Assembly: GCA_049301455.1 (NCBI GenBank)
Contig: JBAQKY010000025.1
Coordinates: 1 to 60,500, forward strand
Direction of reading: 5' to 3'
DNA from: JAUYMM01 sp049301455
GTDB lineage: Bacteria; Patescibacteriota; Microgenomatia; UBA8517
DNA length: 60,500 nt
Position numbers and translations under genes: made by a program. The notes beneath the pieces are model-generated. The model did no database searches, was not told the DNA's origin, and worked only from the letters and a program-made list of their open reading frames with translations. Positions 8,387 through 17,422 of this stretch are shown piece after piece (the first letter of the stretch is position 1; every line of letters starts with the position of its first letter).

Positions 8387-8620
8387 TCATTCGTCCTTGT
8401 GTGCATTTGGGAAAAGTTGATGAAGAACTTGTTCGGTGGCACTTTTCGGTACATATTTTACTTTTCCTGACCTCTTTTTAACTAATACTGGTTCTACCCC
8501 TCTTCCTTTTTCAGACATGGCTTCATGCCATGCCTCGAGAGTCATACCTGCGGCATCTGCATCTTTTAAATTTTGTTCATGAACCTGCCTCATTCTCAAG
8601 TCAACTCTGTCAAAATTCAT
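8387..8620 (-). CDS. Small basic protein of unknown function
   Basis: 77 aa, not recognised. Mixed charged and helical; the middle carries a KKRSGKVKYVPKSA basic stretch. No membrane segment or signal peptide. It sits upstream of gyrA on the same strand with a promoter and hairpin between them, so co-expression with gyrA is doubtful. Confidence 0.45.
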   Translation of the reverse strand: MNFDRVDLRMRQVHEQNLKDADAAGMTLEAWHEAMSEKGRGVEPVLVKKRSGKVKYVPKSATEQVLHQLFPNAHKDE

Positions 8621-8694
8621 TCTCCCAAAAGTACAAAATAAAATCTGGTATTCACAACCACTAAAAATTTGTTAAACTAATCTTACCCCAAAAA

Positions 8695-8723
8695 TTTACA
8701 TTCGCAGTATACTGTCCTATAAT
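8695..8723 (+). promoter_or_regulatory. Promoter of the zincin-like gene
   Basis: TTTACA (8695-8700), 17-bp spacer, TATAAT (8718-8723); ATG 9 nt later, so the transcript starts within about 3 nt of the start codon. Confidence 0.6.
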
Positions 8724-8732
8724 TCCACAATT

Positions 8733-9548
8733 ATGTCGTCAGAGTTAATGCAAAGGCAATTTGAGCCAATAAATGAAAAATGTGTTAATCCTCTTAAAAG
8801 AGGGGGGGATCTTTTGGTTTATGAATATCATCCGGAAAATATTCCCAGCGATGTACCCCAAGATTTTATAGTCGCAAAAACCCCAGGCTTGGGAGATCAA
8901 TATCTTATGGGTCGAAGAGAAGCTGTGTTGTCAAATGCGATAGCTTTTAATATTTTGGATTCGTTAGGATTCAACGAATTAAGAGCTATGTCAGTAATTA
9001 CATATCCTTATGAATATGAAAGTTCTGGAGTTGAAGAAAAGCCAATGTGGAATATTTTTATTAAGGAATTAATGACCCGCTTTGGATTATTTCAAAAAAT
9101 TCGAGAGTCTAAATTTAATTATAAAAGTATAAAAATTGGGATTAAAACAGATATACAAAATCCATTATTTGTTGGATTTGATACACTAAAATGGACCGCG
9201 TTGTGGGGAGATAAAAATATAAACTTTTCTGCAATTTTTGATGCAGCTGTATTTGTTCATGAATGGCAACATGTACTTCAGTTGAGAGACGGCCTACCAG
9301 TAAACTCGCTTTGGTCAGAGAGAAATGCTATGACCCACGAGGGTAATTTACTGTTAAGATTTTTAAATACAAACAAGCTTACAAAGCGTCAGCAGTTTAT
9401 TGTTGCGTACTATCTTCAATATAAATCTTTAAGGATATCAAACTATAGAAACGGATTTGGTTTTAATGACCACTTTAGTGAAAATTCAGATGGTACTCCT
9501 CTTAAAAAACATAATTTAGGTAATATTGATTTTGAATTTGGACATTAA
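8733..9548 (+). CDS. Putative zinc metallopeptidase-like protein (HEWQH motif)
   Basis: 271 aa, family not recognised. Residues ~176-180 read HEWQH within FVHEWQHVLQLRD, the HExxH zinc-binding motif of zincins, with hydrophobic residues ahead of it as expected for the active-site helix. Acidic candidates for the third ligand follow in WSERNAMTHEGN, about 18-27 residues later, as in gluzincins. There is no signal peptide or membrane segment, so the protein should be cytoplasmic. HExxH occurs by chance, but the surrounding helix and downstream E/H cluster make a real metallohydrolase plausible. No substrate can be inferred. Confidence 0.5.
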   Translation: MSSELMQRQFEPINEKCVNPLKRGGDLLVYEYHPENIPSDVPQDFIVAKTPGLGDQYLMGRREAVLSNAIAFNILDSLGFNELRAMSVITYPYEYESSGVEEKPMWNIFIKELMTRFGLFQKIRESKFNYKSIKIGIKTDIQNPLFVGFDTLKWTALWGDKNINFSAIFDAAVFVHEWQHVLQLRDGLPVNSLWSERNAMTHEGNLLLRFLNTNKLTKRQQFIVAYYLQYKSLRISNYRNGFGFNDHFSENSDGTPLKKHNLGNIDFEFGH

Positions 9549-9552
9549 TTTT

Positions 9553-10323
9553 TTATTTTGTGAACCAAGGGAAGAAGGCTGAAGTCTTTTTTTTGTATGC
9601 CTCAAATTCTTTATTACCTTCATATTTTTTCTCAAGCATTGGAATACCTGAAACTTTTAAAATTAAAAATGAGATTGTTAGTGGACCAATTAATCCAAGA
9701 TACCAATAAGTTGAACCTAGTGTTAATATCCAAATTCCCCACCATTGGGTAACTTCACCAAAATAGTTAGGATGTCTGGTGTATCTCCATAATCCTTGGT
9801 CCATTATTTTACCTTTATTGTTTTTGTTTCTTTTGAATAAATACATCTCAATATCTCCAACTGTCTCAAAATAAAAACCAATTACCCAGATGATTAATCC
9901 AATGAAACTAACTAGTATTACTCCCCCATCAAAACGATTGTATAAATTGACTGATGTTGAAACTAAAAACATAAATAATCCTTGAAGAAGAAAAACTTGC
10001 AAATAACTTCTTAAAATTGCCTTTTTGCCCCATTGCTCTCTCCACTCTTTGTATCTGAAATCTTCATTTTTACCCCAATTACGGAGAGTAATATAGCCCA
10101 TTAGTCTCAAGCCCCAAAGTATAACTAATGTAGTTAGTATTATTTTTGTTCTTTGAAAATCACCTGATGATACAAGGTTAAAAATTGCTAAGACTATAAA
10201 GCCCAATCCCCATGCAGAATCTGCAATGTCATTTCTTTTAAATTTTAATGAAAGTACAAAAAACAAATTCATGAAGATGAAAATTACTAATAAATTTTGC
10301 CAGACGAAATTAATTAGTTCCAT
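9553..10323 (-). CDS. DUF1295 / steroid 5-alpha-reductase-like membrane protein
   Basis: 256 aa with about six or seven membrane segments. The C-terminal half carries QGLWRYTRHPNYFGE, the conserved signature shared by DUF1295 proteins, isoprenylcysteine methyltransferases and sterol reductases, where it forms part of the cofactor or substrate site in the membrane. The substrate here is unknown. It begins right after the stop of the DUF2177 gene; the two families often sit together in bacterial operons linked to lipid modification, but no cyclopropane synthase or similar partner is visible here. Confidence 0.75.
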   Translation of the reverse strand: MELINFVWQNLLVIFIFMNLFFVLSLKFKRNDIADSAWGLGFIVLAIFNLVSSGDFQRTKIILTTLVILWGLRLMGYITLRNWGKNEDFRYKEWREQWGKKAILRSYLQVFLLQGLFMFLVSTSVNLYNRFDGGVILVSFIGLIIWVIGFYFETVGDIEMYLFKRNKNNKGKIMDQGLWRYTRHPNYFGEVTQWWGIWILTLGSTYWYLGLIGPLTISFLILKVSGIPMLEKKYEGNKEFEAYKKKTSAFFPWFTK

Positions 10324-10713
10324 TTAAATTTTTTGTAGTACTAATAATGATGCAATAGTAACTAGGCTACATAATACACCACCCCAAATAATGTCAGTAA
10401 TTACCATAGGCACACTCCAATTTTTAAGCGTTGCAAGGTTTGTTAAATCATAAACACTGTATGAACATACTCCATAAACAAATGCTTCTAAAACTATTTT
10501 TGTATTTGGAACATCACCTATGTGTTTTGATATAACTAAGTAAACTAAACCAAAAGGAATGAACAAATAAACAAGGATTGCAGCAGGAATATTTAAAACT
10601 CTTTCAAATGGAGATAGCCAACCATCATATATTTTTTTAGTTAGCGTTAACCAAACAACATCAATTGGAAAAAGAACTAGAAGTGAGACTAAATATGATT
10701 TTGCAAAGTCCAT
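10324..10713 (-). CDS. DUF2177 family membrane protein
   Basis: 129 aa with four predicted membrane segments: SYLVSLLVLFPIDVVWL, ILVYLFIPFGLVYLVI, a short one around AFVYGVCSYSVYDLTN, and a C-terminal one. The spaced pattern of D, YDLTNLAT and DIIWG fits DUF2177. I prefer ATG 10713 over the upstream ATGs at 10740/10737 because TACAAT (10722-10727) lies 8 nt before it and would be inside the longer version. Its -10 overlaps the TATAAT (10726-10731) of the divergent exonuclease gene. Function unknown. Confidence 0.68.
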   Translation of the reverse strand: MDFAKSYLVSLLVLFPIDVVWLTLTKKIYDGWLSPFERVLNIPAAILVYLFIPFGLVYLVISKHIGDVPNTKIVLEAFVYGVCSYSVYDLTNLATLKNWSVPMVITDIIWGGVLCSLVTIASLLVLQKI

Positions 10714-10750
10714 ACAAAAACATTGTATAATGTTCATCACCTAGAACGCA

Positions 10751-11362
10751 ATGAATACTATTAATGAAGTAATTTTTGATCTTGAAACACAACGTTTTTT
10801 TGATGAAGCTCCAGACCCTTCACAATTTGGTGTTTCTGTAATTTCACTCTATGCCAGAACATTAGATGAAAACTTCAATGAAATAAGTGGAGAAATGATA
10901 TCCTTTTTCGAGGAGGATGTTTTAAAGTCGTTTGAATATTTCAGAAAGGCAGATAGAATAATTGGTTTTAATTCAAAAAGATTTGATGTGCCAGTTCTAA
11001 AACCATATTTACCACAAGAATTTCAAAAGTATAATCACTTTGATATTTTGGAACACATAAAAGAAATAAATGGTAAACGAGTTTCTTTAAATGCAGTAGC
11101 TAAAGAAACATTAGGACAACAAAAAGTTGATGAAGGTGGAAATGCAATTATTTATTGGAAGAAGCATGACGAAGAATCTTTAAGAAAGCTAAAATATTAC
11201 TGTGAAGAAGATGTCAGGATAACAAAAGAAGTATATGATTATGGATTCAAAAATAAAACATTAAAGTTTAAAGACTATTGGAATGATATCAAAGAAATTG
11301 AAGTTGATTTCAGTTACCCTGTATTAGAAAAACCTGAAGAAGAACAAGCAAGTTTGTTTTGA
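10751..11362 (+). CDS. RNase H-fold 3'-5' exonuclease (DEDD type)
   Basis: 203 aa. Motif I is FDLET near residue 10 (D and E metal ligands), motif II lies in IIGFNSKRFDVPVL, and motif III is YYCEEDVRITKEVY, where the Y-x-x-x-D spacing points to the DEDDy subgroup. The layout resembles the predicted exonuclease-like family represented by YprB and bacterial PolB-like exonuclease domains. Substrate (DNA or RNA) is unknown. It is divergent from DUF2177, with TATAAT at 10726-10731 as likely -10. Confidence 0.7.
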   Translation: MNTINEVIFDLETQRFFDEAPDPSQFGVSVISLYARTLDENFNEISGEMISFFEEDVLKSFEYFRKADRIIGFNSKRFDVPVLKPYLPQEFQKYNHFDILEHIKEINGKRVSLNAVAKETLGQQKVDEGGNAIIYWKKHDEESLRKLKYYCEEDVRITKEVYDYGFKNKTLKFKDYWNDIKEIEVDFSYPVLEKPEEEQASLF

Positions 11363-11366
11363 TAAA

Positions 11367-11900
11367 TTATTTGGAGAACTTTTCAGAATATCTTGCTACG
11401 CACTCCATTATGATTTTCCATGCATCTTCTTTATTTCCCCAACCTTCTACTTTTGTGCTTCCAGGTTTTTTGAGATCTTTGTAGTGTGTAAAATGATGTT
11501 CTAATTTCTCCATCAATCTCTTTGGAAGATCTGTAATATCATTAATTACATTTCCTTCATTTCTATCATCTTCTGGAACACAAATTATTTTGTGATCATT
11601 TTCTCCATCATCAACAAAATTTAAAATTCCAATTACTTTTGCTTTTACTAAAACTGCCGTTGGTAGTGGTTCTGTTGTAACAATTAATGTATCAAGTGGG
11701 TCATTGTCTTCGTCCCATGTTCTTGGAATAAATCCATAATTAACAGGTTTTGCAAATATTTCTGGTTCTACTCTATCTAATACAAAAATACCAAGTTCTG
11801 TGCTGTACTCAATTTTGTGCATTGAACCTTTTGGAATCTCAATGAAGGTGTTTAATGTTTTGTTTTCTTCTCCGTATGCAATGTCGTGTACAAAATTCAT
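11367..11900 (-). CDS. ppa: Inorganic pyrophosphatase (family I)
   Basis: Hydrolyses pyrophosphate to two phosphates and so pulls polymerase and synthetase reactions forward; cytoplasmic. 177 aa, the normal bacterial length. Visible marks: FIEIPKGSMHKIEY near residue 20, VNYGFIPRTWDEDNDPLDTLI (the catalytic DxDPxD segment), VPEDDRN, and HHFTHYKDLKK. The promoter is TTGATT (11930-11935)-17-TATACT (11907-11912) and the ATG follows 6 nt later, so the mRNA is predicted to be leaderless. It converges with the exonuclease gene, 4 nt apart. Confidence 0.93.
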   Translation of the reverse strand: MNFVHDIAYGEENKTLNTFIEIPKGSMHKIEYSTELGIFVLDRVEPEIFAKPVNYGFIPRTWDEDNDPLDTLIVTTEPLPTAVLVKAKVIGILNFVDDGENDHKIICVPEDDRNEGNVINDITDLPKRLMEKLEHHFTHYKDLKKPGSTKVEGWGNKEDAWKIIMECVARYSEKFSK

Positions 11901-11938
11901 AGTGTAAGTATATTATTGAATCACTTTCAAATCAATAG

Positions 11939-12175
11939 TTATCGCTCAGGGATTCCATATCCCATTAGTCCTCTTCTAATCATCCGTGTTGCGTCGGTTA
12001 GCCATTGTTCTGGGTCAGTACTAAGTAGTGTAGGAACCCAATTGCCATCTTTTTCTTCAAAAGAAAAACCTTTTTGAAACCTAATTCCGTCTTCTTCGAT
12101 AAATTGTAATGTTGGATCAAAAGTTGGCAAAGTTTTTGGTTTTAATCCTCTTGTAATTCGTGATGCCTTTCTCAT
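11939..12175 (-). CDS. Small protein of unknown function after gyrB
   Basis: 78 aa from ATG 12175, not recognised. The longer in-frame reading would overlap the gyrB end, so I start 10 nt after the gyrB stop. Basic N-terminus (MRKASRITRG), then an acidic/aromatic middle (FEEKDGNWVPTLL), no membrane segment. Probably read with gyrB. Confidence 0.5.
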   Translation of the reverse strand: MRKASRITRGLKPKTLPTFDPTLQFIEEDGIRFQKGFSFEEKDGNWVPTLLSTDPEQWLTDATRMIRRGLMGYGIPER

Positions 12176-12185
12176 ATTGAGAGTA

Positions 12186-14108
12186 TTATATATCAAGAGT
12201 TGCCATTTTGGCGTGGGTTTGGATAAACTTCTTGCGTGGTGGGACTTCTTCACCCATTAACATCTCAAACATGTTGCTTGCTTCTTCCATGCTATCAATT
12301 GTTACTTGTTTTAATGTTCTAGTTGCAGGATCCATTGTTGTTTCCCAAAGTTGTTGTGCATCCATTTCTCCAAGACCTTTATATCTTGAGATACTGTACT
12401 TTTTGTCTCCTATTGTTTTCATTAATTCATCCTTTTCTTCATCATTAAAGACATATCTTGATTCTTTTCCAATTGTAATTTTATAAAGTGGAGGAAGTGC
12501 AATATATAAATATCCCCTAGTTATAATTTCTGGCATATGTCTATAGAAGAATGTCAAAAGTAGGGTTTTGATGTGTTCTCCATCAACGTCAGCATCGGTC
12601 ATAATAATTACTCTGTGGTATCTAATCTTGTCATAATTAATTGCTTCACCAATTCCAACTCCTAAGGCAATAATTAAGTTTTTAACACCTTCAAACTTAA
12701 CAATTGTGTCTAGCCTTGCCCTTTCTGTATTTAGAATTTTTCCTTTAAGAGGCAAAATTGCTTGGAATTTTCTATCTCTTCCTTGTTTTGCAGAACCTCC
12801 TGCAGAATCTCCCTCTACGATATATATTTCTGAAACCGTTGCATCCTTGCTTTGGCAATCTGCAAGTTTTCCTGGAAGTGATGCCCCATCTAGTGCTCCT
12901 TTTCGGAGGACTGCATCTTTTGCTGCTCTTGCTGCAAGTCTTGCCTTTGCTGCAAGTGTAACTTTTTCAATAATTCTTTTTGCATCTTGTGGGTGTTCTT
13001 CAAAATATGTGTCTAATCCTTCTTTAACTGCTGAGGCAACAAAACCTTGTACTTCTGGATTGTTAAGTTTTGCTTTTGTTTGAGATTCAAATTGAAGGGA
13101 TTCTGATGGCATTTTGACATAGACAACTGCTGTTAATCCTTCTTTTAAGTCATCACCTGTTAGGAGCATTTCATCTTTTCCATTACCTTGCTTTTTAACG
13201 TAATCTGTAATTGATCTGGTTAGTGCAGTCCTAAATCCTGTGACGTGTGTACCACCATCAGTTGTGTAAATACCGTTAACAAAGCCTTTAACATTTTCAT
13301 TGAAACCGTCTGTGTATTGTATGGCAACGTCTGCATTTATGTTTCCATCATCTTTACCAACATGAATTACATTTGAAAGAATTACTTTCCCTCTGTTTGA
13401 ATGTGCAACTAAAGATTTAATTCCACCTTCAAAATAGTAACTTGCCTCATCACTATCTCTGTGGTCCTTGAAGTTAAATTCTAGTTTTGCAACAAGATAT
13501 GCCCTATCACGAAGAAGATTTTTAATTTTTACTTTTTCATATACTAAATCTCCAAAGATTTCAGTATCTGGAAGAAATCTAGTTATTGTTCCAGACTTTT
13601 GGCCTTTTGCATCAATACCCCACTCTTTAAGTTGTGATTCAGTTGCTTCTCCAACTGGTTTTACTGGTACTCCTCTGTGGTACTCCTGATAGAAAACTTT
13701 TTTGTCTCTGATTACACAGACTCTAAAATATGATGAAAGTGCATTAACAACTGACGCACCTACACCGTGTAAACCTCCTGAAACTTTATAAGCACCTCCA
13801 CCAAACTTTCCACCTGCGTGAAGTTTGGTCATTGTTAACTCAAGAGCAGAAACACCACTTTTGTGCATATCTGTTGGAATACCACGTCCGTTATCTCTGA
13901 CTTCTGCTGAACCGTCTGGATGGATTTGTACCCATACTGCTGTTGCAGTACCTGCAAAGCTTTCATCTACTGAATTATCAATAATTTCACGAAGACACTC
14001 ATGCATACCTCTACTGTCAGTAGATCCAATGTACATTCCTGGTCTTTTTCTGACAGGTTCCAAACCTTCTAGAACTTGGATTTGACTTGCATCGTATTTG
14101 TCTGCCAT
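12186..14108 (-). CDS. gyrB: DNA gyrase subunit B
   Basis: ATPase subunit of gyrase. 640 aa, the short GyrB type without insertion. GHKL ATPase domain: REIIDNSVDES, RDNGRGIP and GGLHGVGASVVNALS. Transducer domain: the QTK loop appears as SQTKAKL. TOPRIM domain: IVEGDSAGGSAKQGRDR and MTDADVDGEHI (metal-binding DxD). The end QTHAKMATLDI is the usual GyrB tail. The clamp-loader-like gene lies 10 nt upstream and the 78-aa gene 10 nt downstream, giving a three-gene unit. Confidence 0.95.
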   Translation of the reverse strand: MADKYDASQIQVLEGLEPVRKRPGMYIGSTDSRGMHECLREIIDNSVDESFAGTATAVWVQIHPDGSAEVRDNGRGIPTDMHKSGVSALELTMTKLHAGGKFGGGAYKVSGGLHGVGASVVNALSSYFRVCVIRDKKVFYQEYHRGVPVKPVGEATESQLKEWGIDAKGQKSGTITRFLPDTEIFGDLVYEKVKIKNLLRDRAYLVAKLEFNFKDHRDSDEASYYFEGGIKSLVAHSNRGKVILSNVIHVGKDDGNINADVAIQYTDGFNENVKGFVNGIYTTDGGTHVTGFRTALTRSITDYVKKQGNGKDEMLLTGDDLKEGLTAVVYVKMPSESLQFESQTKAKLNNPEVQGFVASAVKEGLDTYFEEHPQDAKRIIEKVTLAAKARLAARAAKDAVLRKGALDGASLPGKLADCQSKDATVSEIYIVEGDSAGGSAKQGRDRKFQAILPLKGKILNTERARLDTIVKFEGVKNLIIALGVGIGEAINYDKIRYHRVIIMTDADVDGEHIKTLLLTFFYRHMPEIITRGYLYIALPPLYKITIGKESRYVFNDEEKDELMKTIGDKKYSISRYKGLGEMDAQQLWETTMDPATRTLKQVTIDSMEEASNMFEMLMGEEVPPRKKFIQTHAKMATLDI

Positions 14109-14118
14109 ATAATTTAAA

Positions 14119-14661
14119 TTAATTTGTAGTGCTGCTCATTCTAGCAACTAAATTAGTCATCTGTAAAGAGACATTACCATTTAATTTTAAGTTTTTTAGT
14201 GTATTTAAATAATTTTCCATATTTTTGTATTCTTTTTTTTCTTTATCCAAAAACAATAAATCTTCTACAAACTTAATCGCTTCGTCTCTATCTTTAATAT
14301 TTAATGCATCCTTGTAATTTCTGTGCTGCCTTTGTACCAAGTACTCTGTACTTTGTACTGCAATTATTTCACAGCGAGAAATTATTGTTGGTAACACATT
14401 ATTTAAATTGCTTGCAGTTAAAATATAAATTAAATTCTCGTTTGGTTCTTCAAGGTTTTTTAAAAAGGCATTTAATGTTTCGTTTGTAGCTAGATCAATG
14501 TCGTTAATTATAATTGCAGTTTTTTCGTTAAATTTAAATTTAACTATTTTTTTTAAATTTCTGGCATCTTCTATCTTTTGCATGGTAAATGGAATAACTT
14601 TTGCATTTTGTTCTTCTGCAAATTGAATTGGGTCTTTGTTAACTAATAAAAAAGCATGCAT
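14119..14661 (-). CDS. DNA polymerase III delta-prime-like protein (degenerate AAA+)
   Basis: 180 aa, about half the length of HolB/DnaX proteins. The core resembles clamp-loader AAA+ domains: KTAIIINDIDLATNETLNAFLKNLEEP (Walker B-like and box with LEEP), IYILTASNLNNVLPTIISRCEII (sensor 1 and the SRC motif). No Walker A P-loop is present, as in non-ATPase delta-prime subunits, and the C-terminal collar domain seems very short. Most likely a reduced delta-prime. The gene starts divergently from the epimerase at 14700. Confidence 0.65.
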   Translation of the reverse strand: MHAFLLVNKDPIQFAEEQNAKVIPFTMQKIEDARNLKKIVKFKFNEKTAIIINDIDLATNETLNAFLKNLEEPNENLIYILTASNLNNVLPTIISRCEIIAVQSTEYLVQRQHRNYKDALNIKDRDEAIKFVEDLLFLDKEKKEYKNMENYLNTLKNLKLNGNVSLQMTNLVARMSSTTN

Positions 14662-14699
14662 ATTGATTATTTTGTTTACAGGTATATTATGTATTTTAC

Positions 14700-15641
14700 A
14701 TGAATAAAAAGATTCTTGTAACTGGATGCGCGGGTTTTATAGGTTCAAATTTGACTGTAAATCTTGTAAATGAGGGTAATAACGTTACAGGGATTGATAA
14801 CTTAAGTTTTGGATTTTTGGAAAACTTAAGTGAAATAAAGGATAAAGATAACTTCAAATTTATTGAACATGACATTACGCTTCCTTTAGAACTTGATACT
14901 TTTGATGAGATCTATAATCTTGCTTGTCCAGCTTCTCCAATTGCCCACAGTAAAGCTCCGTTTGATGCTTGGAGAGCATCTACTTTCGGAATATATAACA
15001 TGTTAGAAGTTGCAAAGAAAAATCCTGAATGTTTATTTTTCCATACTTCTACATCTGAAGTCTATGGTGACCCACAGGTTAATCCTCAACCTGAAACATA
15101 TCGTGGAAATGTTGATTGCACTGGCTTACGTGCTTGTTATAAAGAATCAAAAAGAGCTGGTGAAAGTTTAATATTTGATTACAATAGATATCATAAGACA
15201 AAAGTTAGAGTTATTAGGATATTTAACACCTATGGTCCAAAAATGTCACCAAATGATGGAAGGGTTGTATCAAATTTTATCACCCAAGCATTAAGTGGTA
15301 GTGATATCACAATTCATGGTGATGGAAAACAAACAAGATCTTTTCAATATATCGATGATCTTTTGCTTGGAATGGATAAAATGATGCACAATTCAATTGA
15401 TTTTATTGGTCCTGTAAACATTGGTAATCCTGGTGAATATACAATAAAACAGTTGGCCGAGGCTGTGGTTAGTTTAATCCCTGAAACAAAAAGCAAAATA
15501 ATTTATATACCAGAGGCTCCGGATGATGCCCATCTTAGGAAACCTGACATTGCTCTGGCCAAAGAAAAATTAGACTGGGAACCAAAGACTGACCTGATGG
15601 AAGGCTTAAAGAAGACAATTGAATATTTTAAAACTCACTAA
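14700..15641 (+). CDS. NAD-dependent epimerase/dehydratase, UDP-glucuronate decarboxylase type
   Basis: 313 aa extended SDR. Rossmann motif GCAGFIGSNL at residue ~10, then the UXS-type ACPASPIAH segment, STSEVYGDP, the catalytic Y-x-x-x-K as CYKESK, and the strongly conserved MSPNDGRVVSNFI and GDGKQTRSFQYIDDL. These are typical of UDP-glucuronate decarboxylase, which makes UDP-xylose for surface polysaccharide. dTDP-glucose dehydratase is the main alternative. A TTGATT-16-TATTAT promoter (14663-14690) ends 9 nt before the ATG. Confidence 0.78.
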   Translation: MNKKILVTGCAGFIGSNLTVNLVNEGNNVTGIDNLSFGFLENLSEIKDKDNFKFIEHDITLPLELDTFDEIYNLACPASPIAHSKAPFDAWRASTFGIYNMLEVAKKNPECLFFHTSTSEVYGDPQVNPQPETYRGNVDCTGLRACYKESKRAGESLIFDYNRYHKTKVRVIRIFNTYGPKMSPNDGRVVSNFITQALSGSDITIHGDGKQTRSFQYIDDLLLGMDKMMHNSIDFIGPVNIGNPGEYTIKQLAEAVVSLIPETKSKIIYIPEAPDDAHLRKPDIALAKEKLDWEPKTDLMEGLKKTIEYFKTH

Positions 15642-15661
15642 TCTAGTCTATTATATATTTA

Positions 15662-15676
15662 CACGCTAAATGCGTG
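15662..15676 (+). repeat. Inverted repeat CACGC-TAAAT-GCGTG before pilB
   Basis: A perfect 5-bp inverted repeat lies between a TATTAT hexamer (15649-15654) and the pilB ATG (15684). It may be an operator or a 5' UTR hairpin; evidence is weak. Confidence 0.25.
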
Positions 15677-15683
15677 ATAACAT

Positions 15684-17408
15684 ATGCCCACTGCCAATAC
15701 TGCCACTAAACCTACAGGTAATAGTATCTCCGATATTTTAGTTTCCATGGGGGTTTTGGACCAGACTCGCGCTGAGCAGGTCAAAATGGCTGAGGTCCAG
15801 TATGGAACTACACAAGAAGAGATAATTACTAAACAAAATTTAGTTAGCCCTAAAGAATTGGTCCAAGCCAAAGCAACTCTTTATAATATTCCATTTGTAG
15901 ATCTAGCTACAGCGCCATCTTCACCTGAAGCCATGTCTGTTCTTTCTCAAGAGGTCTCTTCTAAGTTTAATATCTTTCCCCTAGCTGTTGATAAAGCAGG
16001 CAAATCTATCACATTGGCCATGGTTGATCCTCTTGATTTGACTGCTATTGAATTTGTTGAAAGAAAAACTGGATTTAGAGTAAAACCAGTTGCTGTCGAA
16101 GAAGGATTATTAGGAGATATCATTACAACTAGATATGCCACTTCCCTATCACAAGAAGTTACAGAAGCCTTAAAAGATGTAGCTCCTGAAAAGAAGACTA
16201 ATCAAACTCAGAATTTAAAAATTGGTTTTATCAGAGAAGAAAAAATATCAGAGATTGTCAGCCATATTTTGGAGTTTGCTGTTAAATCAAGATCGTCTGA
16301 TATTCACATTGAACCTGAGGAAAGAGCAACCAGAGTTCGATATAGAATTGATGGTATTTTAGTTGAAAAATTAACAATTCCAAGAGAATTGCATGAATCG
16401 CTATCGTCTCGTATTAAGATTTTGGCGGGTATGAAAATTGATGAAAAAAGAATTCCACAAGATGGTAGGTTTAACTTTAAGGCGGGCTCAGAAGACACTG
16501 ATCTTCGTGTGTCTTCACTTCCTACTGCGTGGGGAGAAAAGATTGTCATGCGTTTACTTAAAAAAACTGGTGGTGTCCCCGATCTCCCTGTTTTAGGTCT
16601 TCGTGGAAAAGCTTTGAAAAATTTACAAGATGCCATTTTAAGGCCACATGGAATTATTATGATTTGTGGTCCAACCGGATCTGGAAAAACTACAACACTT
16701 TATTCAATTATTAGTAAAATTAATACACCAAAAGTTAATATTGTTACTTTGGAGGATCCTATTGAATATAAAATGGTGGGTGTAAACCAAGTGCAAATTA
16801 ACCCCGCAGTCGGTTTAACTTTTGCATCAGGATTGAAAGCATTTTTGCGACAAGATCCAAACATAATTTTGGTTGGAGAAATCCGAGATCGAGAAACTGC
16901 AGATCTTGCTATACAAGCTTCACTTACCGGACATTTAGTTTTCTCCACACTTCACACTAATAATGCTGCAGGTGCGCTTCCTCGTATGCTTGATATGGGT
17001 GCAGAGCCTTATCTTTTGACATCTTCAATGACTGCAATTATGGCTCAAAGAGTTGCCAGAAAAATTCATGATGATTGCAAAGAGACATATGATCCAGATC
17101 CAAAAATAATTGAAGACATGAAGGCAGTTTTAGGTCCATTATGGCCACAAGATTCAACTGGAAAAATATTTCGCGGTAAAGGTTGCCAAGCTTGTGGCAA
17201 TAGTGGCTATTATGGAAGAGTCGGAGTTTTTGAAGTATTACCTGTAACCGACTCAATTGGCAAAATGATTTTAGAGCGAAAACCAGCTTTGGAAATTGAG
17301 AAAAAAGCTCGCGAAGAAGGAATGATTACCTTGAAACAAGATGGATATTTAAAAGTCTTGGCAGGAGAAACATCTATTGAAGAGGTCTTGCGTGTTGCTC
17401 AAGAATGA
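15684..17408 (+). CDS. pilB: Type IV pilus assembly ATPase PilB (GspE family)
   Basis: Cytoplasmic hexameric ATPase that powers pilus extension. 574 aa. The N-terminal MshEN-like domain (about 10-150) is followed by the GspE N2 region and the ATPase core: EEKISEIVSHILEFAV, DIHIEPEE, Walker A GPTGSGKTTTLYS, Asp box TLEDPIEY, Walker B IILVGEIRDRETADLA and the His box TGHLVFSTLHTN. A C-terminal cysteine pair (GCQACGNSGYYGR) matches the metal-binding motif of PilB/GspE; one further Cys is in HDDCKE. An in-frame stop at 15678 fixes the start at ATG 15684. First gene of the pilus operon. Confidence 0.95.
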   Translation: MPTANTATKPTGNSISDILVSMGVLDQTRAEQVKMAEVQYGTTQEEIITKQNLVSPKELVQAKATLYNIPFVDLATAPSSPEAMSVLSQEVSSKFNIFPLAVDKAGKSITLAMVDPLDLTAIEFVERKTGFRVKPVAVEEGLLGDIITTRYATSLSQEVTEALKDVAPEKKTNQTQNLKIGFIREEKISEIVSHILEFAVKSRSSDIHIEPEERATRVRYRIDGILVEKLTIPRELHESLSSRIKILAGMKIDEKRIPQDGRFNFKAGSEDTDLRVSSLPTAWGEKIVMRLLKKTGGVPDLPVLGLRGKALKNLQDAILRPHGIIMICGPTGSGKTTTLYSIISKINTPKVNIVTLEDPIEYKMVGVNQVQINPAVGLTFASGLKAFLRQDPNIILVGEIRDRETADLAIQASLTGHLVFSTLHTNNAAGALPRMLDMGAEPYLLTSSMTAIMAQRVARKIHDDCKETYDPDPKIIEDMKAVLGPLWPQDSTGKIFRGKGCQACGNSGYYGRVGVFEVLPVTDSIGKMILERKPALEIEKKAREEGMITLKQDGYLKVLAGETSIEEVLRVAQE

Positions 17409-17422
17409 TTTAACTTATATAT

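Noticed and set aside
12208..14085. Several ORFs of 67-125 aa on the plus strand opposite gyrB
   Set aside because: Antisense shadows of a strongly conserved gene; Ser/Leu/Phe-rich translations typical of reversed Lys/Glu-rich coding sequence.
5676..14108. gyrA/gyrB proximity as evidence for the replication origin
   Set aside because: No dnaA, dnaN or recF nearby and the two genes are separated by several kb; only the isolated DnaA box at 436-444 hints at replication.
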